From the NCBI RefSeq assembly GCF_003234115.2, contig NZ_CP126251.1, positions 3,348,001 to 3,412,000 of the forward strand: 64,000 nt of DNA, written 5' to 3'. The notes under the pieces were generated by a model. That model saw nothing but the letters and a program-made list of their open reading frames with translations. It did not search any database and had not been told where the DNA came from. This DNA is from Curtobacterium sp. MCPF17_002 (GTDB lineage Bacteria > Actinomycetota > Actinomycetes > Actinomycetales > Microbacteriaceae). Positions 1-11,822 of the stretch are shown here, one piece after another. The translations under genes were made by a program, and so were the position numbers. Numbering within the stretch: the first letter of the stretch is position 1; every line of letters begins with the position of its first letter.

Positions 1-1622
<1,622 letters not shown>

Positions 1623-1635
1623 TGGTGTCTCCCGG

Positions 1636-2652
1636 TCAGGCGCCGGTGGCGATCGTGGCGGTCGCGGCGGCGCCGGCGTTGGCGTTGGCGTTGGCGGCGT
1701 TGGCGTTGGCATTGGCGGCGTTGGCGTTGGCGTTGGCGGCGAGCAGCCAGGCGAGGAGGGCCTTCTGGGCATGCAGACGGTTCTCCGCCTCGTCCCAGAT
1801 GATGCTGCGCGGTCCGTCGATGACCTCGGCCGTCACCTCGAACCCGCGGTCCGCCGGCAGGCAGTGCATGAACACCGCGTCGTCTGCGGCGTGTGCCATC
1901 AGGGCGTCGTCCACGCGGTAGCCGTTGAAGGTGTCGAGTCGCGCCTGCTTCTCGTCTTCCTTCCCCATCGACACCCAGGTGTCGGTGACGACGACGTCCG
2001 CGCCGGAGACGGCGGCGACCGGGTCCGTCACGACCAGGACCGATCCGCCGGTCTCGGCAGCACGGCGCTCGGCGTCGGTGACGACCTCGGCCGCGGGCGA
2101 GAACTCGGCCGGAGCGGCGACCCGGACGTGCATGCCCGCGGTCGCACCGGCGAGCAGGTACGACTGCGCCATGTTGCTCGCGCCGTCACCGATGAACGCG
2201 ACGGTCTGCCCCGCCAACGTGCCGCGGTGCTCACGGATCGTCAGCAGGTCGGCAAGGAGCTGGCACGGGTGGAAGTCGTCGGACAGGGCGTTCACGACGG
2301 GGACGGTCGTGTTCGCGGCCATCTCCTCGAGGCCGGCCTGGCCGTAGGTGCGCCAGACGATCGCCGACACCATGCGCTCCAGCACACGGGCGGTGTCGGC
2401 CGGGGTCTCCTTGCCGCCGAGCTGGCTGTTCGCCGTCGAGATGATCAGCGGGCTGCCGCCGAGGTCGGAGATGCCGACGTGGAACGACACCCGGGTCCGG
2501 GTCGACGACTTGTCGAAGATGACCGCGACGCTCTGCGGGCCGGCGAGGGGCTTCGCACCCCAGCGGTCGGCCTTCATCTCCTCGGCGAGGTCGAGGATCG
2601 CGGACTGCTCCGCCTGGCTGAGGTCGTCGTCACGGAGGAAGTGGCGGGTCAT
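1636..2652 (-). CDS. argF: Ornithine carbamoyltransferase with a repetitive C-terminal tail
   Basis: Makes citrulline from ornithine and carbamoyl phosphate. The carbamoyl-phosphate loop SSTRTR is near residue 48, [14 protein letters not shown] carries the HPCQ motif, and MHCLPADRG carries the ornithine-site HCLP motif. The normal fold ends near residue 305 at [11 protein letters not shown]; the last 30-odd residues are an Ala/Asn tract (ANANANA repeated) ending [12 protein letters not shown], encoded by a 21-bp minisatellite. This tail is not part of the usual enzyme. The ATG overlaps the argD stop as ATGA, so translation is probably coupled. Function is secure; the tail is the oddity. Confidence 0.96.
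   Translation of the reverse strand: MTRHFLRDDDLSQAEQSAILDLAEEMKADRWGAKPLAGPQSVAVIFDKSSTRTRVSFHVGISDLGGSPLIISTANSQLGGKETPADTARVLERMVSAIVWRTYGQAGLEEMAANTTVPVVNALSDDFHPCQLLADLLTIREHRGTLAGQTVAFIGDGASNMAQSYLLAGATAGMHVRVAAPAEFSPAAEVVTDAERRAAETGGSVLVVTDPVAAVSGADVVVTDTWVSMGKEDEKQARLDTFNGYRVDDALMAHAADDAVFMHCLPADRGFEVTAEVIDGPRSIIWDEAENRLHAQKALLAWLLAANANANAANANANAANANANAGAAATATIATGA
1681..1740. repeat. 21-bp minisatellite inside the 3' end of argF
   Basis: Three consecutive copies of GGCGTTGGCGTTGGCGGCGTT (the middle one with one change, the last cut short) occur at 1681-1701, 1702-1722 and 1723-1740. Each is itself built from GGCGTT hexamers. Because 21 is divisible by three, gain or loss of a unit would lengthen or shorten the Ala/Asn tail of ArgF without changing the frame. 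Confidence 0.9.
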
Positions 2653-3872
2653 GCGGAGGTCTCCTGGGCGGCAGCGACGGCCGCGAAGCTCTGGGCGAGG
2701 ATCGACACGAACTCGTCGATCTCGTCGTCGGACACGATGAGCGGCGGCGCGATGCGCAGGCTCGACTCGTTCGGGGCGTTGATGATGAGGCCACGCTCGA
2801 GCGCTGCCGCGCTGACGGCGGCCGCGATCGGGCCGGTCAGCCCGACGCCGATGAGCAGTCCGGTGCCGCGGACCTCTTCGACGAGCGGCGATGCCAGACC
2901 CGCGATGCCCGCACGGATGCGCGCACCCTTCACGACGGCGCCCGCGACCAGGTCGGCGCGCTCGATCTCCTCGAGCACGGCGTTCGCCACGCGGGTGCCG
3001 AGCGGGTTGCCGCCGAAGGTCGACCCGTGCTGGCCGGCCGAGAACAGGTCGGAGGCCCAGCCGAACGTCACGAGCGCCCCGATCGGGAAGCCGCCGGCGA
3101 TGCCCTTCGCAACCGTGACCGCGTCCGGCTCGAAGCCGTGCCCCTGGAAGGCGAACCAGTTGCCGGTCCGGCCGACACCCGTCTGGATCTCGTCGAGGAC
3201 GAGGAGCGCACCGTGCTCCTCGGTGAGACGGCGGGCAGCCAGCAGGAAGCCCTCGGGCAGGTCGACGACGCCGGCCTCACCCTTGATCGGCTCGATGAAG
3301 AGTGCTGCCACGGTGTCGTCGATCGACTGCTCGAGTGCGTCGACCGCCGAGTCGATGTGCTCGACCCCGGGGATCATCGGCAGGAAGTCCTCTTGCAGGG
3401 CCGGCTTGCCGGTGAGGGCGAGCGCCCCCATCGTCCGGCCGTGGAACCCCTGCTTCAGGGCGAGGATGCGCGTCTTCCGCCCGTCGGCGCCCTTGTTGAG
3501 GCGAGCGAGCTTGAAGGCTGCCTCGTTCGCCTCCGCGCCGGAGTTGCCGAAGTACACGCGGCCGGTGTCGCCGGCGCCGGTGATGCGCTTGAGGCGCTCG
3601 GCCAGCTCGAGCTGCGGCGGCGTGGCGAAGTAGTTCGACACGTGCACGAGCTTCGCGGCCTGGTCGGAGATCGCCTCGACCAGCGCGGGGTGCGCGTGCC
3701 CGAGGGAGTTCACGGCGATGCCGGCGAGGAAGTCCAGGTACTCGTTGCCGTCGACGTCCCAGACGCGGCAGCCCGCACCGCGCTCGAGCATGATCTTCGG
3801 CGGCGTGAGGGATCGCATGAGCGACGCCCCGAACCGGTCGTTCCAGGTCTCGGTCTGCGTCTCGGTGCTCAC
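2649..3872 (-). CDS. argD: Acetylornithine aminotransferase
   Basis: PLP-dependent transaminase that makes N-acetylornithine from N-acetylglutamate semialdehyde and glutamate. The 407-residue length is usual. Seen motifs: FGNSGAEANEAAFKLAR (cofactor phosphate binding), GFHGRTMGALALTG, LLVLDEIQTGVGRTG with the PLP-contacting Asp, and TVAKGIAGGFPIGA with the Schiff-base lysine. The start is GTG at 3872, overlapping the argB stop by four bases (GTGA). It sits between argB and argF in the biosynthetic operon, which favours the arginine role over related ornithine or lysine aminotransferases. Confidence 0.96.
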   Translation of the reverse strand: MSTETQTETWNDRFGASLMRSLTPPKIMLERGAGCRVWDVDGNEYLDFLAGIAVNSLGHAHPALVEAISDQAAKLVHVSNYFATPPQLELAERLKRITGAGDTGRVYFGNSGAEANEAAFKLARLNKGADGRKTRILALKQGFHGRTMGALALTGKPALQEDFLPMIPGVEHIDSAVDALEQSIDDTVAALFIEPIKGEAGVVDLPEGFLLAARRLTEEHGALLVLDEIQTGVGRTGNWFAFQGHGFEPDAVTVAKGIAGGFPIGALVTFGWASDLFSAGQHGSTFGGNPLGTRVANAVLEEIERADLVAGAVVKGARIRAGIAGLASPLVEEVRGTGLLIGVGLTGPIAAAVSAAALERGLIINAPNESSLRIAPPLIVSDDEIDEFVSILAQSFAAVAAAQETSA

Positions 3873-4939
3873 TGCGCGTGTCCTTCCTCGGTCGTGCCGA
3901 CCTTCTCGGTCGTGCTGGCTTCATGGCGTCCGGCGGTGGCCGGGCGGCCGGCACCCAGGCCGGCGGTGCTCGTCGGCGAGGCGACGCGACGGCCGATCTC
4001 GGCGTGGGTCATCTGGTTCTCGGTGCGACGGCTCGGGTCCGGGATCACCTCGGTGCCCGCGCCCCGCAGGGTGAAGACCTCGAGCAGGATCGAGTGCGGG
4101 ATCCGGCCGTCGATGATCGTCGCGCCGCCCACCCCGCCGACCACGGCGTCGAGGCACGCGGTCATCTTCGGGATCATCCCCGACTCGAGGGAGGGCAGGA
4201 GCTCACGGAGCTCCTCGACCGCGATGAGGTCGACGAGCGAGTCCCGGTCCGGCCAGTTCCGGTACAGACCCGGGACGTCGGTCAGCATCATGAGCTTCGA
4301 CGCCTTCAGCGCGATGGCGAGTGCACCGGCGGCGGCGTCGGCGTTCACGTTGAGCGCCTGGTCCGGGTGGGCGTCGTCGATCGCGATGCTCGAGACGACC
4401 GGGATGCGGCCGGCCTCGATCGCGGCGAGGACACCGGACGGGTCGACGTGGGTGATGTCGCCCACGTGGCCGAGGTCGAAGTGCTCGCCGTCGACGACGA
4501 CGCCCTTCTTCTCGCCGGTGAACAGCGAACCACCGTCGCCGAAGACGCCGACGGCCAGGCCCGCGCCGTGCTCGTTCACGAGGTCGACGATCTCGCGGTT
4601 GACCTCGCCCGCGAGGACGTCGCGGACGACCGTGATCGCCTCGGTCGTCGTGACGCGGTACCCGCCCCGGAACTCGGACGCGATCCCCTGCTCCTTGAGC
4701 GCGGCGGAGATCTGCGGGCCGCCACCGTGCACGACGACGGGGTGCAGACCGGCGTACCGCAGGTAGACCATGTCCTCGGCGAACGCGCGCTTGAGGTCCT
4801 CGTTGATCATCGCGTTGCCGCCGAACTTGACGACGACGATCTTCCCGGAGAACCGCTTCAGCCACGGCAGGGACTCGATGAGGGTCGCGGCCTTGACGGC
4901 CGCGAGCTCGTGCTCCTCTTGCTTCGTCAGGTCACTCAT
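3869..4939 (-). CDS. argB: Acetylglutamate kinase with C-terminal extension
   Basis: Phosphorylates N-acetylglutamate, usually the feedback-regulated step of arginine synthesis. The 356-residue product starts [20 protein letters not shown] at an ATG sharing one base with the argJ stop (TGATG). Motifs: GKIVVVKFGGNAM (amino-acid kinase glycine loop), VVVHGGGPQIS, FRGGYRVTTTEA and ALNVNADAAAGALAIALKA. The conserved fold ends near residue 305 at IPHSILLEVFTLRGAGTEVI. The remaining 50 or so residues are hydrophilic and Ala/Gly/Thr-rich, with no recognisable domain, and make the protein longer than most ArgB. The N-terminal helix is the part that in hexameric, arginine-sensitive ArgB carries regulation. 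Confidence 0.96.
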   Translation of the reverse strand: MSDLTKQEEHELAAVKAATLIESLPWLKRFSGKIVVVKFGGNAMINEDLKRAFAEDMVYLRYAGLHPVVVHGGGPQISAALKEQGIASEFRGGYRVTTTEAITVVRDVLAGEVNREIVDLVNEHGAGLAVGVFGDGGSLFTGEKKGVVVDGEHFDLGHVGDITHVDPSGVLAAIEAGRIPVVSSIAIDDAHPDQALNVNADAAAGALAIALKASKLMMLTDVPGLYRNWPDRDSLVDLIAVEELRELLPSLESGMIPKMTACLDAVVGGVGGATIIDGRIPHSILLEVFTLRGAGTEVIPDPSRRTENQMTHAEIGRRVASPTSTAGLGAGRPATAGRHEASTTEKVGTTEEGHAQ

Positions 4940-6138
4940 CAGCTGGAGTACGCACTGTTCTCGTGCACGTAGTCGTGCGTGAGGTCGTTCGTGAGGATCG
5001 TGGCAGCGTACGGACCGACACCGAGGTCGATCAGCACGTGCGTGTCCCGCGGCGTCAGGTCGACGGTCTCGCTCGGCTGGTCCGGAGCGCCGGCGTGGCA
5101 GACGCGCACGCCGTTCATCGAGACGTCGACGGCGTAGGGGTCGAACTCGGCGTCGGTCGTCCCGATCGCCGCGAGCACCCGGCCCCAGTTCGGGTCGTTG
5201 CCGAACACGGCGGCCTTGAACAGGTTGTTGCGCGCCACGCTCCGTCCGACCTCGACCGCGTCGTCCTCGCTGGCGGCGTTCACGACGGAGATCGCGATGT
5301 CGTGGCTCGCGCCCTCGGCGTCCTGCTGCAGCTGCCGTGCCAGGTCGGCGCACACCGCGGTCAGGGCTTCCTGGAAGTCGCCGACCTCGGGCGTGACACC
5401 GCTCGCCCCTGAGGACATCAGGACCACCGTGTCGTTCGTGGACATGCAGCCGTCCGAATCGACACGGTCGAACGTGACCCGGGTCGCCGCACGCAGCGCC
5501 TGGTCGAGCTCGTCGGACGTGAGTGCGGCGTCCGTGGTGATGACCACGAGCATCGTCGCGAGTCCGGGTGCGAGCATGCCCGCGCCCTTCGCCATGCCGC
5601 CGACGGTCCAGCCGTCCTCGGTGGCGACGGACAGCTTCGCCTTCGTGTCGGTCGTCATGATGGCCGTGGCCGCGTCGAGTCCGCCGTCGGCGGTGAGCGC
5701 GGCGCTCGCGAGGTCGACGCCCTTCAGGACGTTGTCGCGGAACGTCTGGTCGCCCACGCCGATCAGGCCGGTCGAGCAGACGACCACGTCGCCGGCACCG
5801 ACGCCGAGCGCGTCGCCGACCGCCTCGGCCGTCATGTGGGTGGTCTGGAAGCCGAACGGACCGGTGAAGCAGTTCGCGCCGCCGGAGTTGAGGACGACCG
5901 CGCGCGCGACACCGTCGCCGACCACCTGACGCGACCAGATGACGGGGTGCGCCTGCGCTCGGTTGCTGGTGAAGACGGCGGCCACGGCCGCGTCCGGGCC
6001 GTCGTTGACGACGAGCGCCACGTCCGGCTTGCCGCTCGGCTTCAACCCTGCGGTCACGCCCGCCGCGCGGAAGCCCGCTGCTGCGGTGACGCCCTGGAGG
6101 CCCGCGGTCGCGTCCGTCTGCTGGGTCACGTCGCTCAC
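4939..6138 (-). CDS. argJ: Bifunctional glutamate N-acetyltransferase / amino-acid acetyltransferase
   Basis: Recycles the acetyl group from N-acetylornithine to glutamate in the cyclic arginine pathway. The 399-residue precursor is self-cleaved at a conserved Ala-Thr bond; here the site is [20 protein letters not shown], with the LATML segment where the beta-chain threonine nucleophile lies. Other family segments: [32 protein letters not shown] and [14 protein letters not shown]. The GTG start at 6138 overlaps the argC stop (GTGA). The N-terminus ([12 protein letters not shown]) includes a degenerate copy of the dispersed CTGGAGGC repeat at about 6090. Confidence 0.95.
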   Translation of the reverse strand: MSDVTQQTDATAGLQGVTAAAGFRAAGVTAGLKPSGKPDVALVVNDGPDAAVAAVFTSNRAQAHPVIWSRQVVGDGVARAVVLNSGGANCFTGPFGFQTTHMTAEAVGDALGVGAGDVVVCSTGLIGVGDQTFRDNVLKGVDLASAALTADGGLDAATAIMTTDTKAKLSVATEDGWTVGGMAKGAGMLAPGLATMLVVITTDAALTSDELDQALRAATRVTFDRVDSDGCMSTNDTVVLMSSGASGVTPEVGDFQEALTAVCADLARQLQQDAEGASHDIAISVVNAASEDDAVEVGRSVARNNLFKAAVFGNDPNWGRVLAAIGTTDAEFDPYAVDVSMNGVRVCHAGAPDQPSETVDLTPRDTHVLIDLGVGPYAATILTNDLTHDYVHENSAYSS

Positions 6139-7232
6139 GGTGCCACTCCGTCCACGCTGAGGCCGAGGGTCTCCGGGAAGCCCAGGGCGATGTTGGTCGA
6201 CTGGACGGCGGCACCGGCGGTGCCCTTCGCCAGGTTGTCGAGGGCGGTCACCGCGACGACGCGGCCCGCGGCCTCGTCGACGGCGATGCCGACCAGTGCC
6301 GTGTTGGCGCCGATGGTGTCCGCGACCCGCGGGAACTCGCCCTCGGGCAGCAGGTGCACGAAGGGTTCGTCGGCGTACGCCTGCTCCCAGGCGAGCCGCA
6401 CGTCGCGGGCGCTGACGCCGGGGGCGAGCTTCGCGGTCGTCGTCGCCAGGATTCCGCGCGACATCGGGACGAGGACGGGCGTGAACGAGATCGTCACGTC
6501 CGAGGCACCGGCGACCTGCAGGTTCTGCTGGATCTCCGGGATGTGCCGGTGCTTCCCACCGACCGCGTAGGCGCTGGCCGACCCCATGATCTCGGATGCG
6601 AGGTAGGTCGTCGCGAGCTTCTTGCCGGCACCGCTCGGCCCGACGCTCAGGACGGCGACGATGTCGTCGGACTCGACGAGCCCGGCCTGGATGCCCGGCT
6701 GGATGCCGAGGGTCACCGCGGTGACGTTGCAGCCCGGGACCGCGATGCGCTTCGTGCCGACGAGCGCGGACCGCTGGCGACCCTGGGCCTGGATGTCGTC
6801 GACGTCGCGCCATTCCTCTGCCGAGACGGGCGTCGGAGCCGCGAGCAGCAGCTCCGGCAGTCCGTAGGTCCATGCGCCGTGGTAGTCACCGCCGTAGAAC
6901 GCTTCCCATGCGGCGGGGTCCGTCAGCCGGTGGTCCGCGCCGCAGTCCACGACGAGGGCGTCGTCGCCGAGTTCGGCGGTGATCGCCCCGGACTGCCCGT
7001 GCGGCAGCGCGAGGAACACGACGTCGTGCCCGCGCAGGTTCTCCGCCGTCGTCTCGACGAGGGTCAGGTGCGACAGCGAGCGGAGGTGCGGCTGCGTCGC
7101 GATGAGCGGCTGGCCGGCGTTCGAGAACGCGGTCACCGTCCTGACATCGAACTCGGGATGAGCGGAGAGCACACGGAGGAGCTCACCGCCCGCGTAGCCG
7201 GAGGCACCTGCCACGGCGACGGATACGGACAT
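6135..7232 (-). CDS. argC: N-acetyl-gamma-glutamyl-phosphate reductase
   Basis: NADPH-dependent reduction of N-acetylglutamyl phosphate to the semialdehyde. I chose the ATG at 7232 because the protein then begins [20 protein letters not shown], with the GASGYAG nucleotide-binding loop at residues 9-15; upstream in-frame codons are non-conserved. The catalytic cysteine is in [16 protein letters not shown], and [11 protein letters not shown] and SVGPSGAGK are typical. A GGTGG tract precedes the ATG. It is the first gene of argCJBDFGH. Only 76 bases separate it from pheT on the same strand, so read-through from pheST is possible; no clear ARG box was found. Confidence 0.96.
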   Translation of the reverse strand: MSVSVAVAGASGYAGGELLRVLSAHPEFDVRTVTAFSNAGQPLIATQPHLRSLSHLTLVETTAENLRGHDVVFLALPHGQSGAITAELGDDALVVDCGADHRLTDPAAWEAFYGGDYHGAWTYGLPELLLAAPTPVSAEEWRDVDDIQAQGRQRSALVGTKRIAVPGCNVTAVTLGIQPGIQAGLVESDDIVAVLSVGPSGAGKKLATTYLASEIMGSASAYAVGGKHRHIPEIQQNLQVAGASDVTISFTPVLVPMSRGILATTTAKLAPGVSARDVRLAWEQAYADEPFVHLLPEGEFPRVADTIGANTALVGIAVDEAAGRVVAVTALDNLAKGTAGAAVQSTNIALGFPETLGLSVDGVAP

Positions 7233-7308
7233 GGGATTCCACCTTTGGTCGGACTGGTCGTCGAGAGAGTCGGAGGCGGCGACCCCGGGCGGTGCTGATC
7301 CCGGTGGA

Positions 7309-9801
7309 TCAGTCGCGCAGGGTCGCCCCGAATCGCTCGCCGGCACGTCGGACAGCGCCGTCACGGGCCTCGGTGGCCTCGGCAGCGGTCAGGGTGCGGT
7401 CCGTGGCGCGGAACCGCAGCGCGAACGTCAGGGACTTCTGTCCCTCGTCCACGCCGGTGCCCCGGTAGTCATCCACGAGCCGAGCATACTCCAACAGCGC
7501 TCCGGCACCACGCTCGACGGCATCCAGTACTTCGCCCGCCGGTACGTCGGCAGCGACCACCAGGGAGAGGTCCTGCGTCGCCGCCGGGAAGGACACGATC
7601 GGCGCCACCGACACGAGATCGGGCGCCGCCGCGACCAGGGCGTCGAGGTCGAGTTCGACGACGGCGACCACGCGGGGCAGCACCGCGGCCTCGCTCAGTT
7701 CCGGCAGGAGCTCCCCCGCGATCCCGACCACGGCGTCCCCCACGAGGAGCGATGCCGCACGCCCCGGGTGGAGCGACGGGTGCGTGGTCTGCGTCACGGT
7801 GAGGTCCACCCCGACGGCCCAGGCCACCGCGCGGGCGACGTCGAGCGCGTCGGCGATGCCGTACGGCTCGGGCAGGACGCCGGGCTGCTTCACGACGCGG
7901 TGGCCGGTGAGCAGCGCGGACACGTGGAACGGCTGCGGCGGCAACGAGGCGTCGAGCGCGGCGAGGGTCTCGCGATCGGGGAGCGCGGCCCCGGCGGGCA
8001 CCGAATCGGTCCCGAGGGTCACGCCCTGGACGGGCAGGAACACACGGGACGTCTCGTACACGGCGACGTCGACGAGGCCGCGGGACACGTTGCGTCGGGC
8101 GGCGTCGACGAGGGCCGGCAGCCCGCTGCGGCGGAGCAGGCTCTGCTCGCTGTCGAGGGCGTTCGCGAGCACGACGCTCGGACCGCCGTCGCCGTCGATG
8201 CCCGGGTAGGCGTCCTGCGTCGCCCGGGACACGAACGGGGCGGTGACGACCTCGACGAGGCCGTCGGCAGCGAGCGCCGCGGCGACCCGGCGGCGTGCGA
8301 GCTGGTGCCCGGTGAGCCCGCGCCCGGGAGGCGCGACCGGCAGCACGCTCGGGATGCGGTCGTACCCGACGATGCGGGCCACTTCCTCCACGAGGGTGGT
8401 GTCGTCCGTCAGGTCGGGACGCCAGGTCGGCGGCGTGACGGCGAGCAGCGCACCGTCGACCTCGACCGTGGAACCGATCGCCCGGAGCGTGTCGATGACC
8501 TCGGCATCGGTGTACTCGACACCGATGATCTCGGCCGGACGCGACAGGCGCATCGAGACGAGGGGGCGCGGCGTGCTGTCGACCAGCGTCGAGCCGAGCG
8601 GGTCGGCGGTGCCGCCCGCGAGCTCCACGAGGAGCTCGACGGCACGGTTCGCCGCGGCCTCGGCGACGAGCGGGTCGACACCGCGCTCGAAGCGGCGGGA
8701 CGCCTCGCTCGGCAGCTTGTGCCGGCGGGCGGTGCGCGCGATCGACACCTGGTCGAAGCCGGCGGCCTCGATGAGGACGTCGGTGGTGGTGTCGGAGATC
8801 TCGGTGCGGGCGCCGCCCATCACACCGGCGAGGCCCACGGGACCGTCGTCGTCGGTGATGACGAGGTCTTCCGGGTCGAGCTTCCGCTCGACGTCGTCGA
8901 GGGTCGTCAGGGTCTCGCCGGCGGCAGCGCGGCGGACACCGAGGCCGCCACGGACCTTGGCGAGGTCGTACCCGTGCAGCGGCTGGCCGAGCTCGAACAT
9001 GACGTAGTTCGTGATGTCGACCGGCAGCGAGATCGAGCGCACCCCGGCTAGCGCGAGGCGGGACACCATCCAGGCCGGTGTCTTCACGGTGGGGTCAACG
9101 CCGCGGACGACACGCGTGACGAAGGTGCTCGCACCGACGCGGCCACGGATCGGCGCCTGGTCGTCGATGGACACGCGGAAGCCGTCACCCGTGCGCGGCG
9201 TGACGCGCTCGACCGGGTCGTGGAACGTCGCGCCGGTGGCGTGCGCGTACTCGCGAGCGACACCGCGCATGCTCATCACGTAGCCGCGGTCCGGCGTGAC
9301 GTTGATCTCCACCGCCGCGTCGTCGAGACCGAGGAGCGCGATCGCGTCCGCACCGACCTCGGGCTCCATGCCGAGGTCGGCGAAGCGCAGGATGCCGTCG
9401 TGCTCGTCGCCGAGCCCGAGTTCGCGGGCCGAGGCGATCATGCCGTCGGACACGTGCCCGTAGGTCTTCCGTGCAGCGATCGGGAACGGCCCGGGCAGGA
9501 CGGCGCCGGGGAGCGTCACGACGACGAGGTCCCCCACGTCGAAGTTGTGCGCACCACAGACGATGCCGCGGGGCGCTGCCTCGCCGACGTCGACCTGGCA
9601 CCAGTTGATCGTCTTGCCGTTCTTCTGCGGCTCCGGCTCACGCTCGAGCACGCGGCCGACGACGATCGGTCCGGTGAGGTCGTAGGTGTGGACGTCCTCT
9701 TCCTCGAAGCCGACCGACACGAGCGCCGCGTGGACGTGCTCGAGGGTGACGTCGTCGGGGAGGTCGACGGACTCACCGAGCCAACGGAGTGGGACGCGCA
9801 T
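7309..9801 (-). CDS. pheT: Phenylalanyl-tRNA synthetase beta chain
   Basis: Large subunit of the alpha2-beta2 enzyme that charges tRNA-Phe. At 830 residues it has the full bacterial architecture: an N-terminal tRNA-binding (EMAP-II-like) domain around residues 40-150 ([20 protein letters not shown]), the B3/B4 editing domain, the B5 domain ([18 protein letters not shown] region), and the C-terminal FDX-ACB anticodon-binding domain (residues about 740-830, [19 protein letters not shown]). The ATG shares one base with the pheS stop (TGATG). A weak 7-bp hairpin overlaps its stop codon (7295-7312), but it lacks a T-run. Confidence 0.97.
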   Translation of the reverse strand: MRVPLRWLGESVDLPDDVTLEHVHAALVSVGFEEEDVHTYDLTGPIVVGRVLEREPEPQKNGKTINWCQVDVGEAAPRGIVCGAHNFDVGDLVVVTLPGAVLPGPFPIAARKTYGHVSDGMIASARELGLGDEHDGILRFADLGMEPEVGADAIALLGLDDAAVEINVTPDRGYVMSMRGVAREYAHATGATFHDPVERVTPRTGDGFRVSIDDQAPIRGRVGASTFVTRVVRGVDPTVKTPAWMVSRLALAGVRSISLPVDITNYVMFELGQPLHGYDLAKVRGGLGVRRAAAGETLTTLDDVERKLDPEDLVITDDDGPVGLAGVMGGARTEISDTTTDVLIEAAGFDQVSIARTARRHKLPSEASRRFERGVDPLVAEAAANRAVELLVELAGGTADPLGSTLVDSTPRPLVSMRLSRPAEIIGVEYTDAEVIDTLRAIGSTVEVDGALLAVTPPTWRPDLTDDTTLVEEVARIVGYDRIPSVLPVAPPGRGLTGHQLARRRVAAALAADGLVEVVTAPFVSRATQDAYPGIDGDGGPSVVLANALDSEQSLLRRSGLPALVDAARRNVSRGLVDVAVYETSRVFLPVQGVTLGTDSVPAGAALPDRETLAALDASLPPQPFHVSALLTGHRVVKQPGVLPEPYGIADALDVARAVAWAVGVDLTVTQTTHPSLHPGRAASLLVGDAVVGIAGELLPELSEAAVLPRVVAVVELDLDALVAAAPDLVSVAPIVSFPAATQDLSLVVAADVPAGEVLDAVERGAGALLEYARLVDDYRGTGVDEGQKSLTFALRFRATDRTLTAAEATEARDGAVRRAGERFGATLRD

Positions 9802-10841
9802 CAGACCACCGTTCCGAACTGCTGCGAGAAGCGGATGTCGCCCTCGAGGAAGTCACGCATGTCGTTCAGGCCGTTGCGGAACTGCAGCGTCCGCTCGATG
9901 CCCATGCCGAACGCGAAGCCCTGGTACTCGTCGGGGTTGATGCCCGCCGAGCGCAGGACGTTCGGGTTGACCATGCCGCAGCCGCCCCACTCGACCCACC
10001 GCGCGCCACCCTTGGCGTTCGGCTGCCAGACGTCCATCTCGGCGCTCGGCTCGGTGAACGGGAAGTAGTTCGGGCGGAGGCGGATCTGCGCCTCGGCCCC
10101 GAACATCTGCCGGGCGAAGTGCTCGAGCGTGCCGCGGAGGTGCGCCATCGTCAGGCCCTTGTCGATCGCGATGCCCTCGACCTGGGTGAAGACCGGCAGG
10201 TGCGTGGCGTCGAGCTCGTCGGCGCGGTACACGCGCCCCGGGGCGATCACGTAGAGCGGCAGGTCGCGCGAGAGCAACGACCGCACCTGCACCGGTGAGG
10301 TGTGCGTGCGCATGACGAGGTGGCGGTCGACGGGCTCGACGAAGATCGTGTCGGCCATGGCGCGCGCCGGGTGGTCCGGGTCGAAGTTCAGGGCGTCGAA
10401 GTTGAACCACTCGTGCTCGAGCTCGGGACCTTCCGCGACTTCCCATCCCATGCTCACGAAGATGTCGGCGACGGTCTCGTTGAGGAGCGACAGCGGGTGG
10501 CGCGAGCCCGGCGCGTGGCGGACCGGCAGCGCCGTGACGTCGACGCGCTCGGCCTCGAGCCGCGCACGTTCCTCGGCCTCGGCGAGCACGGACTCCTGTT
10601 CGGCGATCGCTGCGTTCACCTGACCGCGGGCCTGTCCGACGAGCTTGCCGGCGGCGGCCTTCTGCTCGGGCGGGACGCTGCGCATCGAGGCGTTCATCCG
10701 CGCCAGCGGCGACTGCTCACCGGTGTGCTCGGCCCGGGCCTGCTTCAGCTCGGCGACGGTCGTCGTGGCACGGACCGCCGCGAGGGCCCGGTCCACCGCG
10801 TCGGCGACGGCCGATTCGCTGATCTCGAGAGGTTCTGACAC
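9801..10841 (-). CDS. pheS: Phenylalanyl-tRNA synthetase alpha chain
   Basis: Catalytic subunit of PheRS, 346 residues. Class II motifs are seen: motif 1 in the HPLSLLNETVADIF segment, motif 2 in VRSLLSRDLPLYVIAPGRVYR, and motif 3 in GFAFGMGIERTL. The N-terminal coiled-coil (residues 1-100) is rich in Ala/Glu/Arg. I chose the GTG at 10841 (VSEPLEISESAVADAV) because family members begin with this coiled-coil and because a -10-like TAGGCT (10855-10850) lies eight bases upstream, which would give a leaderless or nearly leaderless message. The upstream in-frame residues look like non-coding spacer. Confidence 0.97.
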   Translation of the reverse strand: MSEPLEISESAVADAVDRALAAVRATTTVAELKQARAEHTGEQSPLARMNASMRSVPPEQKAAAGKLVGQARGQVNAAIAEQESVLAEAEERARLEAERVDVTALPVRHAPGSRHPLSLLNETVADIFVSMGWEVAEGPELEHEWFNFDALNFDPDHPARAMADTIFVEPVDRHLVMRTHTSPVQVRSLLSRDLPLYVIAPGRVYRADELDATHLPVFTQVEGIAIDKGLTMAHLRGTLEHFARQMFGAEAQIRLRPNYFPFTEPSAEMDVWQPNAKGGARWVEWGGCGMVNPNVLRSAGINPDEYQGFAFGMGIERTLQFRNGLNDMRDFLEGDIRFSQQFGTVV

Positions 10842-10849
10842 GAGACCCA

Positions 10850-10855
10850 AGCCTA
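10850..10855 (-). promoter_or_regulatory. -10 element TAGGCT for pheS
   Basis: On the minus strand TAGGCT is followed by eight bases and then the pheS GTG. This spacing recurs at many genes in this window and suggests transcription starting at or next to the start codon. No good -35 was identified. Confidence 0.5.
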
Positions 10856-10950
10856 CCGGCCCGTGGGATACCGCAGTCCTGCACCGCACGGTCGGTGGAG
10901 AGCCCGCGCGGATGTCGGCCTGTGGAGGACTGGAGCGGGTCCGTCGAGGG

Positions 10951-11802
10951 CTACTGCGTCCGGTGCGCGAACGCCGACTCGTACAGGCAGACGGACGCCG
11001 CGGTCGCGAGGTTCATCGACTCCGCCTTGCCGTAGATCGGCACCTTCACCGCACGGTCGACGAGGGCCAGGTCCTCCGCCGTCAGGCCGCGGGCCTCGTT
11101 CCCGAACACCCACACCGTCGGGCCGTCGAGCATGCCCTCGGCACGGACGTCGGGCAGGTCGTCGCCCGAGACGTCGGCGGCGAGGATCGTGTACCCGAGA
11201 CCCCGCGCACGGGACACCGCGTCGGCGAGGGTCACGCCGACGGACACCGGGACGTGGAAGAGCGAGCCCGTCGTCGAGCGCACGACCTTCGGGTTGTACG
11301 GGTCGACGCTCCGCCCGGTGAGGACCACGGCGTCGGCACCAGCGGCGTCAGCAGCGCGGATGATGGTGCCGGCGTTGCCGGGATCACGGACCTCTTCGAG
11401 GATCGCGACGATCCCCGGCAGGCCGCCACGCGCCTCCAGGCCGGCATCACCGGACTCGTCGGCGACCGCAGCGCTGTCCGGGAAGACGTCCTTCACCGAC
11501 GTCGGGAACTGCTGGCACACCGCGACGACGCCCTGCGGCGTGACGGTGTCGGCCATCGCGTCGAGCACCTGCTCGGTGACGAACCAGGTGTCCACCGGAG
11601 CGTCGTCGAGCGCGTAGCGCGCGGCCGCCGTCGGGGTCACGTAGAGCTCGCGGAGGAGCTCCGGGCGGTACTCGATCGCCTCGCGCACCGCCTGCGGCCC
11701 CTCGAGCAGGAACAGTCCGGTCTCGGCACGGACGTCCTTCTTCGACAGGGCGGCGACGGCCTTGACGCGTCCGGCACGGGGGTTCTCGAGGAGATCAGTC
11801 AC
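10951..11802 (-). CDS. TrmH/SpoU-family RNA 2'-O-methyltransferase
   Basis: Probably methylates a ribose 2'-OH in rRNA or tRNA using S-adenosylmethionine. The 283-residue product has an N-terminal substrate-binding domain (residues about 1-100, FLLEGPQAVREAIEY) and a C-terminal SPOUT knot: motif 1 RDPGNAGTIIRAADAAGADA, motif 2 VFGNEARGL, and motif 3 VPIYGKAESMNLATAASVCL. The GTG at 11802 gives VTDLLENPRAGRVKAVAAL, the usual N-terminus. It is next to pheS and rplT, a common actinobacterial arrangement. The linker DAGLEARGG is encoded by a copy of the dispersed CTGGAGGC repeat. The exact RNA target is unknown. Confidence 0.9.
   Translation of the reverse strand: MTDLLENPRAGRVKAVAALSKKDVRAETGLFLLEGPQAVREAIEYRPELLRELYVTPTAAARYALDDAPVDTWFVTEQVLDAMADTVTPQGVVAVCQQFPTSVKDVFPDSAAVADESGDAGLEARGGLPGIVAILEEVRDPGNAGTIIRAADAAGADAVVLTGRSVDPYNPKVVRSTTGSLFHVPVSVGVTLADAVSRARGLGYTILAADVSGDDLPDVRAEGMLDGPTVWVFGNEARGLTAEDLALVDRAVKVPIYGKAESMNLATAASVCLYESAFAHRTQ
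11431..11444 (-). repeat. GGCCTGGAGGCGCG repeat copy inside the TrmH gene
   Basis: The minus strand reads CCGGCCTGGAGGCG here and encodes GLEAR-like residues in the linker between the two domains of the methyltransferase. It belongs to the dispersed family described in the findings. Confidence 0.75.
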
Positions 11803-11822
11803 GGACCAAGTGTCGCAGCATG

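Noticed and set aside
1623..1772. Longer argG with a Pro/Thr-rich N-terminal extension
   Set aside because: The extension is the argF minisatellite read in another frame; the GTG at 1622 has a ribosome site and the conserved N-terminus.
7295..7312. Hairpin CTGATCC-CGGT-GGATCAG as a pheT terminator
   Set aside because: Only seven base pairs, overlaps the stop codon, no T-run; too weak to claim separation from the arginine operon.
7231..9051. Long plus-strand open frame opposite pheT
   Set aside because: No recognisable protein, and pheT on the other strand is complete and conserved.
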